DNA of 64,000 bases from Parasitella parasitica (Eukaryota > Mucoromycota > Mucoromycetes > Mucorales > Mucoraceae), in assembly GCA_025201805.1 (NCBI GenBank), contig MU619354.1, positions 1-64,000 on the forward strand, written 5' to 3'. Position numbers and translations under genes: made by a program. The notes beneath the pieces are model-generated. The model saw only the letters and a program-made list of their open reading frames with translations. It made no database searches and was not told the origin of the DNA. Below, piece by piece: positions 56,276-64,000 of this stretch (positions are counted from its first letter, which is position 1; each line of letters starts with the position of its first letter).

Positions 56276-57637
56276 AATAAAACTTTAGATCTCGGGAATA
56301 TTTGAGTTTTATGTGTTTGCTGTGATGATAGTTGCCAGTGGATGATTTAGATAATTCACCTATTGCCATATGAACTGACTGTACTAAAAATTGCTTGTTT
56401 ATTACTATTTTCAACAATCAATTTTTTTTATTATGGAAGCAGTTATAAAACCAACTATCAAATCGTAACTGAGCAAAACCAAGTGCTGGCGCTAGTGTCG
56501 CTAGAGTGAAATCAGCAATAAATGATAAGCACATGTAACAAATGTCAGTCAATCGAATTGTCATTAAAGCACTTTTTAGGCGATTAATTTATTTTACGTG
56601 GCTATCATCATCAGGAAAAGAAACAATCTGATGGTCAAGTCAGAAAAATAACTTTGGCCGAATATAAGCGCAAGCTCATTTGTGCAGCTTACAACCCAAT
56701 ATAACGAGAGTGTTCTTTGTGTGCCTTACATATAAATGTTTTTAAAATCAAAGCATGATGAATGCAAACTTTGATAGTTTCAACATAGTACAATAGGCAA
56801 ATTATTATTCTTATCTTGCCCAAGATCTACAGGTACTCATGCAGCAATGCTTCAAAAAAAAATTTTCATATTAATGTTGGAAATGCTAGACAAGGCTACT
56901 CCCGTCATAAATTTGGGAGGTTTTGATTTCGATTAATCGATAACAGCATAGTTCTAGCTGTTATAAAACGCTGTTACAGATATGGTATTATTCTGGCGCT
57001 TCTACAGCGTGTTGGCGCTCTTGATCTTAGCGATCGAATTTAATCTTGCTTGTATACAAACAAACGTCTTTAGTTTATTTATTTTTCATCTCAAATTGTA
57101 TGAAATCTCAAGTATGTCTAATTTTCGTGTCATTATTATTGCTGCTACTAGAGATTCTCAAGCTTCAGACAGTAACCTACTGCTACTATGCAGCACTAAG
57201 CAAGTTGTCTACTATGCATGTTAAACTCAGCATTATCTGCACAGTTCAAGGACATTTATCCCTGCAAAGCTCAATAAATGCCACAATTTTTTTTTTGCCT
57301 TGGTGCCCTATTTTTATTAAACATAGATTACGATTATTCAGTTCAATTTGATGATTATCACAAATTTTAAAGGAAATTCTATTATATCGTTTTTTTTAAA
57401 CCAAAAATTCAATTTTAAACGAGGGAAATCTCCATGATCGAGGAAGACACATACAATTTTATTTGTTTTCTCTAGTTATTTTTTTTTCCTCGGTTCACCT
57501 AATGTTTTAGTTTGTTGAAGGAAGGATTACAATCAAAAATAACTTCCTTTTTTCGTTTTTCGTATTTTTTCTGCTGTCAAAAGGAAAAAGTATTGATAAG
57601 TTAAAAAACAACATCAACTACAAAATCGAGACAAAAT
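56276..57637. other. Intergenic region upstream of the SPRY-RING gene
   Basis: About 1.36 kb. A small inverted-repeat-like cluster lies at about 56937-56975 (AACAGCATAGTTCTAGCTGTT and CTGTTATAAAACGCTGTTACAG motifs), distantly like the GTTATAG ends of the 43981 element. The rest is AT-rich with T-runs. No gene supported. Confidence 0.4.
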
Positions 57638-60318
57638 ATGCCAAATATTGATTTGGCTTTCAAGCCTGTCAGTGATCAAGCAGGACGCATGGTAGAGAAT
57701 TCATGGAAACGAATTTTAGCTATTGCACAAAATCATGTACAAGATTTCGAACAAGAAGACGATGCTGGCGATATATCACAAAGGAGCTCAAACGATACCA
57801 GACGATCAAGATATAGTGCAAATTCAAGCGATGCAAATAATCGGATACACTCCTCAGATCAGAGTCAAACAGATTTTTATGACAGAGAAAGGCATATGGT
57901 ACATGCATTAGATACCTTGTTCACGCTGGCTTATGAAGGTATTGTTTGATTGTGTTAAAAGGTACCATATTAATCGTTCTGTAGGGCCCGGCTACCTCGC
58001 TTTCATTGCCACTATTACTAGCAATTTAGATCCTGATAGCCCAGTTGCAATGGCATTTTTAAGCCATATTATTGACAGAGCAGCATTACCTTCAAGACAA
58101 ACCATGGCTTCAGTCTCACCGGTTATTATTTCTAAATTAAACAAAAAGCCTGGTCGTATTCAACGCATGATTTCACTCATTTCGGGGCGTTATAAGATTG
58201 AAAGATCAGCGAGCAAAAGAGAAGCACTTCGCAACCAAATATTTCACAACACAACCAATCCACCCACAACATCAACCTTTATGTCAACTGTCCAAAATTC
58301 TGAGCAAACTAAATTACGACTGAATGCAGCTATTCTCTGGTCTCTTCTCGCAGAAAAATTTGCTGGTGAAATGTGCTTATCGCTTTGGCATCAAGATGTA
58401 GGTGACATGCTAATGAGATCAATATCTGATCCGCAAGAAGATTTGATGGTTCGCATATTTTCATTATTGGCTCTTGAAAAATTTGCATTGACAGGCACTG
58501 TCAAAGATATCATTCTTGCGCATGATTTCAACATTCGACAGGTATTGCTATCTGTAGTAAAAGAGTGCGAAATTGCAAACGAACGTATTTATGCTCTGGC
58601 TTCATCTGAAAATGAAGAAAAACTAATATCCGTAAAACCCTTGACTTCTTTGACATTATCTTCGTTGACGAGCATGTGTTCAGCTGGTGTCGCAACTACG
58701 GCAGGAGCAGGAGATCAAGTGCCGGCATTTTCTAATCTCAATAGCTTCGACTCAAGATTTATTCCTCCAAAAGGTCCATTGCGTGAAGAGTGGGCAAAGT
58801 ATGTTCAGTTAGGGTTATGCTCAAGGTGGGCTTTAGATCATGTATTTATAGATGGCAAAAAGGTAATTTAACACTGTCTGAAAGATAATCTAGGCTAATA
58901 ACGACCTTGTAGATTACTTGTCCTTGGGATCTAAGGAATTTAAAGGTGATTATGAATCCATTTGATTCTACACCACATCTAAAGATTGGAGGCAATGGAT
59001 TAGAGGTAAATAGCGTTTTTAGAAACAATGAAGCAATCTACTGATGCACACAACTTAGCTTCGCAATGATCGACCTCATTTCGAATCAGTAAGGGCAACC
59101 GCATGTGTAAAAAGAGAAAAGTGGTACTATGAGACACTCCTATTAAGTAACGGTATCATGCAAATTGGTTGGGCTACAAGTAGGTGTAGATTTTCTCCAG
59201 AAGAAGGCTATGGTGTAGGCGATGACTGTGTAAGTATATATTAGATATTTAATACGTATGATTAACTGATATCATCCAGAATGGTTTTGCATTTGATACC
59301 TATAGAACAGCTGTATGGGCAGATGGCTCAGCTGTCTATCCCCAGAGTAAAGTTAAAATTAGATGCCAGGCAGGTGATGTGATAGGAAGCTTCCTTGATT
59401 TGGATAACGGATTTTGCTCATATTATATCAATGGACGTGACCTCGGCCTTACAGTAGAATTTGAGCATCCCAACAGAAAAAAGCACCATAGCCAAAACTC
59501 GCATCAGCATAGACAACAGCAACCGCATCGTAAAAGTTCAGAGACATCACCAAGATCTTCCAACGTAAGCGAATCCACCACAACCACCTCAACAATTCAT
59601 AGCATAAGTAACTCTTCTCCTAAAACAACCATATCTTCATCACCAACTACTTCGAATCCTTCACCTCGACTAATAGAAGCAGCAGCAAAGCGCAGCAGTA
59701 AAAAACCAGCTAAAGGTTTGGGCCTCTACCCCGCCATTAGCCTAACAACACATCAACAGGCACTAGTTAATTTTGGAGAAAAAGCATGGATATATCCACC
59801 GCCTACCACAGCAAAGTTTAAGGGCATTAATGAAGCAGGTGCATTAGACGGTACTTTCGAGAATCGAGTAATGCGCTGGGTCAAAAAAAGAGGAGTAACA
59901 TCGCACGGTAAATCATATCAACCCATGAATAAACCACCTCTTCGTCCTCGTGTGGGTGCAGATGAGATATTCCAAGAAGAATCTCCAGATTCTGATAGTA
60001 CAACCGAAGTAGAAGAGGAAGAGGAAGAAGATTATGATTGGGATGGTCCTTTATGTACAATTTGTTTCTCTGAACCAAAAGACACTATGCTAATGCCTTG
60101 TAAACATGATGGCATTGGCGGTCGCTGTGCTAAAGTATTGAAATTATGGTAATTTAGCATTTGTATCTGAAAAAAAACAATTTTAACATCTAACCTTAAA
60201 TTTCCATAGCCCTTTATGCCGCACAGAAATTCATGATAGAGTTTCAGCTACGACAATGACTAAAACCACCATAACTACAATTGTTGTTGTCGAAGAACAA
60301 GTTGTACCAACATCCTAA
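57638..60318 (+). CDS. SPRY and RING domain protein, RSPRY1-like E3 ligase
   Basis: A multi-exon gene encoding about 800 residues, starting MPNIDLAFKPVSDQAGRMVE. An N-terminal helical/armadillo-like region (GPGYLAFIATITSNLDPDSP, then LWSLLAEKFAGEMCLSLWHQ) precedes a SPRY domain spread over several exons: KREKWYYETLLLSNGIMQIG, WATSRCRFSPEEGYGVGDD, GFAFDTYRTAVWADGS, DVIGSFLDLDNGFCSYYING. A long Ser/Thr/His-rich insertion with an acidic EVEEEEEEDYDWDG stretch follows, then a C-terminal RING: CTICFSEPKDTMLMPCKH...C...CPLCRTEI, the last cysteines after an intron at about 60150-60209. This order (SPRY then RING) is that of metazoan RSPRY1, a presumed ubiquitin ligase. Substrates are unknown. Confidence 0.9.
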
Positions 60319-60949
60319 ATTATAATAAACATTTTTATATTGTACATCTTAATAAGACAATAAAAGACATTTGTATTGTTCCTATTTTAAAATAAAGTCT
60401 CTTTTTTCAACAAACTTTATCACAATATTGCATATTTGAAAAGCCAGCGCTAACCATGTTTGGGATTAATATTTACTTCATCTCGAGCATTCGTATCCTG
60501 CTTTACTTGGTCAGTCGAAAAATCTCAAAAAACATGCAAGTTGACGTAGTATCGAAATCATCGATTTATCAGAAAAGTTAATAGAAATTAATTAGGTGAA
60601 GATCCGTTTATTATATTCGAAATAGAGAGTTTATATACCTCTATGCCCTGAGGGAAGCGATGTGAGGATATGTGAAATTAATAGTATAAAAAAATGCAAA
60701 AAATGCAAAAAATGCTTTTTAAAACTGTTATTTATTTTTTAGATGAAGATCATCAAAATTTCGTTTAAAAACTATCTTTTTACACTCCAACGATAAATGA
60801 TTATGGATATGGACCTAAATTATATTGGATTATTCATCCAGGACGTCTTGGCAGCAAGAATTGAGAAAGAGAGAACCAATGGCAAATTTGACAAGTGTTG
60901 AATTTGCTTCTATTTATTCTAGGTTTATTGGATTACGTCTTCTTAAATC

Positions 60950-61345
60950 CGTTGATCTGCGCTAATGTAGGTTAGGAGATCATGATAGTTTACTTCAATT
61001 AAAGATTGGAGATTGTCCAATGATGTGTTGTTATACTTGTCGAAACAGGAGAATAAAGTCTTTGTTTCAAATCAAGAAGGTTATCTGTAACACAGATCTG
61101 TATAATTGACAAACAATAAGGTACTGTCAGATCAAAGATCAATAGCCTTATAATATAATAATATATCGTACCCTGTTAACGATATGATGTTGCTTACAAA
61201 TTATTCTTATCGATTAGTATCGACTAGTATTTTAAATAAGTCACCAAAAATTTATGTTGTTGTAAAAAGTATAAATAGCAGATGCAAAGTTGAATCTTAA
61301 TAAAGTAATCTCAAGTTTTCGTATCTCGTTAATTCAATGTTTTAT
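60950..61345 (+). repeat. Dispersed repeat family A, copy 2 (LTR-like)
   Basis: Matches 470-870 in the same orientation. Copy 2 keeps the GTAAAAAGTATAAATAGCA box (about 61263-61281) and the TTTTCGTATCTCGTTAAT end block. It continues into TTTCGAGCTTGCAGATCTCAAC, which in copy 1 is displaced to about 1180 by segment B. Confidence 0.7.
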
Positions 61346-61487
61346 ATTATACTTTTCTTATTTCGAGCTTGCAGATCTCAACATCCATGCTAGCCTGGTC
61401 TTGATGATTGTGTTCTTTGTGGAATATTCTGGGGTAATTTGAAGTCCATATCCATAATATTTACGGAGATTTTGTTTATGCGATAAC

Positions 61488-61730
61488 TGTTGTGCCAGTT
61501 TCAAAGGGCGCAGCGTAATGTTATGTAAATATGATTTGTATAAAGTAATTAAGACTTTTCTGAATAAAACCATACAAAACTGAAGTCTTTTATTGACATA
61601 AGATATGATCTCTATTTATACTAAAATATATCCCAATCAATGTTTATCCACATAACATCTGATGTTTGACAAGAAGTGTCAAACCTTATTAAATCACAGC
61701 ATTTCCAGGACAGACCTATCTTTCTATTTT
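61488..61730 (+). repeat. Direct repeat B, copy 2
   Basis: Starts TGTTGTGCCAG, includes AAAGTAATTAAGACTT..., TTTATTGACA, TCTATTTATA, a TGTTTGACA/GTGTCAAAC inverted pair and an AGACCTAT-TTTCTAT end. It matches 61968-62217 over its whole length, with substitutions and gaps. Confidence 0.65.
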
Positions 61731-61967
61731 GCATTAGAGAAGATTGGGTAGGCTTCCCAACATCCCGCGATCTGATCTAGACGTATTCTTTGAATAAGCC
61801 TGGAACCTTGCAAGAGGTCCAATTACAACTTGTAGCTTATTACTTATTTGTAAAAAAATTACCAACAATTAATATCATGATCCGTGCATTATGACTAAGT
61901 TAGATATGACAAATGTAGCCTTTATATGGACACAACAAACTCAGTTCATACTGATCTATAGCAAGAT

Positions 61968-62217
61968 TGTTGTGCCAGGTCTTGAAATTGAGCACAGCAG
62001 GTGATTGTATATGATATAAAGAATATAAGAAAGTAATAAAGACTTAATTTACCAGAAACAAAACTATTGATTTATTGATTGACAAGAAGCTGTCTATTTA
62101 TATTAGAATAAATCTATCTAAATCAATCTATAAAATACAATCAGGTCATGTTTGACATTTAATTGTCAAACAAGCTTATAACAAAGTAGTAGTCAGAGCA
62201 AGACCTATTTCTATATT
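61968..62217 (+). repeat. Direct repeat B, copy 3
   Basis: Second full copy of the unit of about 245 bp, starting 480 bp after copy 2. Two direct TG-initiated repeats with about 235 bp between them resemble the two LTRs of a very short (TRIM-like) element, or two nested solo LTRs. Confidence 0.6.
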
Positions 62218-62474
62218 TAATCAGCTAATCGTTATGAATGCGAATCATTTATCGATAAGTTGAGCTTCGCAATTTAGAATAAGTAGAAACCAAATAGATG
62301 GTTTCTTATACAAGACACTCTATTGAATACTTCTATTTACTAGATAGAATTGCGGAATCGGTATAATTGTTATATTTATTCACGGAAAAAAATATAATAA
62401 AAAAACAATAACGTCAACTTGATAAAGGTGGTGTAGGTTTTTATTATCAAATCGACAGGTGTATAAAAGCTCCA

Positions 62475-62501
62475 GTTCATCTACTGGCCAGGTAGATGAA
62501 C
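62475..62501. repeat. Perfect 10-bp inverted repeat (hairpin) downstream of a TATAAAAG box
   Basis: GTTCATCTAC (62475-62484) and GTAGATGAAC (62492-62501) flank a 7-nt loop TGGCCAG. The sequence TATAAAAGC lies 12 bp upstream (62462), so a transcript starting nearby would carry the hairpin near its 5' end. Confidence 0.7.
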
Positions 62502-62739
62502 CTTTATATACTTAAACTGTGGATAAATGTTCTATTCTCGCAATTTAACATGTACGACAATATTGCGTAACTAGCATCTTAAATTTGTGCTAATCAACAT
62601 ATCAGCAGACTCAAGATAACTTAAATCTATTTGAGTGAGGAGATAGACTTTAGCCGAGGTAGTACCCTGATCAATCTTCTATGCGAAGGTTATTAATATC
62701 GACCCATAAGCGTATATCATTCCTTGTATAGTCTTATCC

Positions 62740-63160
62740 AGTCTATATTAATAGTACATGTCTGAGTGTATATCACTTGGTATTCATCTTAGCATATATC
62801 GGTATATGTAGCATGTCTATGGCATGTCACAAGCATATCTATAGCATTGCACATATTGTACAAGTCTTTAGTACATGATGTATCTGTAGCTAGTATCATG
62901 GATATAAGTATATGTCTTGTAGTGCGTATCTAGAAACTGGGAATACGCATCTGAAGCATAAATCTTATATAGCATAAGCTCGTAGCATACACTAGATTTA
63001 GTAAATGTCTAAGGCTCGTGTCGAGATATAAGTATAAGTCTATAGCGTCATCCATCCTAATGGTGTCATCTCTAGCTTACATCTTATATAGTATAAATAT
63101 GTATTGCACATCTTATTATCAGTGCGCATATGTAGTCTATATCAATTTAAGGTAACTGGA
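62740..63160 (+). repeat. Degenerate tandem array of TATAG/CATATCT-type units
   Basis: About 420 bp made of loosely repeated motifs (TAGCATATATCGG, AAGCATATCTATAGCATTG, AAGTATAAGTCTATAGCGTC, ATCTTATATAGTATAA) at a spacing of about 20-25 bp. Unit boundaries are too blurred to count. It looks like an old minisatellite. Confidence 0.45.
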
Positions 63161-63252
63161 TGAATCTAGAAGTGGAATGCAGATCATCATAGTGAATGTA
63201 TTTCACAAGAATAATAATCGATGCCATTTAACCTTAGATCCAATCAGGAACG

Positions 63253-63266
63253 GTTGTCATGACAAC
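63253..63266. promoter_or_regulatory. Perfect 14-bp X-box-like palindrome
   Basis: GTTGTCATGACAAC is a perfect palindrome that differs from the RFX X-box core only by C-to-T / G-to-A at the symmetric position. A second ACCATGGT dyad (GGTAACCATGGTA) follows at 63281. No gene start is near in this window. Confidence 0.35.
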
Positions 63267-64000
63267 TGAGTTGAAATAGTGGTAACCATGGTATTCTATG
63301 GATACAACAAAGATAAAGGCTTTAGCGATGAGATCCAGGAGATAGATAGATTATATCTATCCCAAATGTCATGTCATATTATACTATGATCAGACTTTTT
63401 ACTTTTAAGTATGAGTACATATTATTTTGACATCTAGTTTTAAATTTGCTAAATCAATAATATAAAAACGATACCTTTTTTGTACATTTTAAACTTAAAA
63501 ATTTACACGAAATTGTACAGAGGAGTAGAGGTAATATAGAAGAGAAATGCAGAGAAATTTGGTACAATATGGATTGGATTCACGGAAGGTATATGGCAAT
63601 TAAAATGACTACTTTTTGCTGATTACGCTGGATACACATGTCATCCTTACATGTCACAACTGAGAAAAGATAGTGGCACCTTTTGTGAATTCAGCAACGT
63701 ATTTTTCACCTCTACATGTCTCTTAAATGTTAAATTATGAACGATATTGTGATATTCCCAGCAAAATCTCTGCAAAATCATTACCTTTTGCTGATCACTC
63801 TCGATATAAACACCAAAATTACCAGTGGCAAAAAAAATTGATGTTCGAAGTTTCAAATATTTCAACTCCGCATTGCCGTATTTTTTGATTTTTTGGGAGC
63901 AATACGGGTGTTGTATTGTAAATATGAGTATATGGGAAGAAGTTAAACAAAGCTAGTATGATGAGTGTTGGTTACGGAGAATGTAGTGATTTTATTTTCG

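Larger units (their letters stand above)
60319..64000. other. Gene-free repeat region to the window edge
   Basis: About 3.7 kb of AT-rich DNA holding repeat families A and B, a hairpin, and a degenerate tandem array (listed separately). No gene could be supported. Confidence 0.6.

Noticed and set aside
62740-63160. CRISPR-like spaced repeats
   Set aside because: Units are degenerate and contiguous with no constant direct repeat. The genome is fungal.

Overview
The window looks like nuclear DNA of a Mucoromycota fungus, most likely Mucorales-like. The reasons are AT-rich intergenic DNA, many short (about 45-80 nt) GT-AG introns, conserved fungal genes (Obg-family MTG2, UTP12/DIP2, Igo/endosulfine, Gcn4-type bZIP, two Zn2Cys6 regulators, a GH18 chitinase with a CBM19-like module), and relics of DNA transposons and a LINE. 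I assigned the phylum from protein and intron style, not from a search.

Layout. 1-1.4 kb: repeat-rich and LTR-like DNA. 1.4-3.9 kb (-): secreted chitinase. 5.4-7.4 kb (+): Zn2Cys6 factor, tail-to-tail with an RTC5-like TLDc protein (7.5-9.3 kb, -). 9.9-13.0 kb (+): Gin4/Hsl1/Nim1-type kinase. 13.4-16.4 kb (-): UTP12/WDR3, divergent from a twin-CX9C protein (16.9-17.3 kb) with a near-perfect RFX X-box between them. 17.4-17.9 kb (-): ribosomal stalk protein P1. 18.1-19.0 kb: a dispersed repeat and a broken MULE-type zinc-finger domain. 20.0-20.6 kb (-): mucin-like membrane protein. 21.6-24.8 kb: complex I subunit-like protein, MTG2 and stalk protein P0. 25.2-30.6 kb (+): very long coiled-coil protein with an 11-residue histidine-marked periodicity. 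30.8-33.8 kb (+): second Zn2Cys6 factor. 34.8-35.6 kb (+): SPRY/PY-motif protein. 36.3-38.0 kb (-): endosulfine (Igo) and a four-pass membrane protein. 38.3-39.2 kb (-): 5'-truncated LINE with target-site duplication. 40.3-41.8 kb (+): acidic protein of unknown function. 43.98-45.92 kb: an inverted-repeat-bounded element carrying a damaged PD-(D/E)XK (Rpn-like) nuclease gene. 48.4-49.5 kb (+): Gcn4-like bZIP with two upstream ORFs. 49.6-51.3 kb (-): SAM methyltransferase. 53.7-55.1 kb (-): FG-GAP (ITFG2-like) protein. 55.5-56.3 kb (+): LYAR-type zinc finger. 57.6-60.3 kb (+): SPRY-RING protein (RSPRY1-like). 60.3-64 kb: gene-free repeat DNA sharing families with the left edge of the window.

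The genes do not form a pathway cluster. Several serve ribosome production (UTP12, P1, P0, MTG2, LYAR-like). Others bear on nutrient and cell-cycle control (Gcn4-like bZIP, Igo, Gin4-like kinase, ITFG2-like). The most unusual feature is the 1.94-kb inverted-repeat element with a PD-(D/E)XK gene. Next are the histidine-hendecad coiled coil, the cpc-1/GCN4-like uORF arrangement and the X-box promoter. Exon joins were worked out by eye from splice signals and reading-frame continuity and have not been tested against transcripts.
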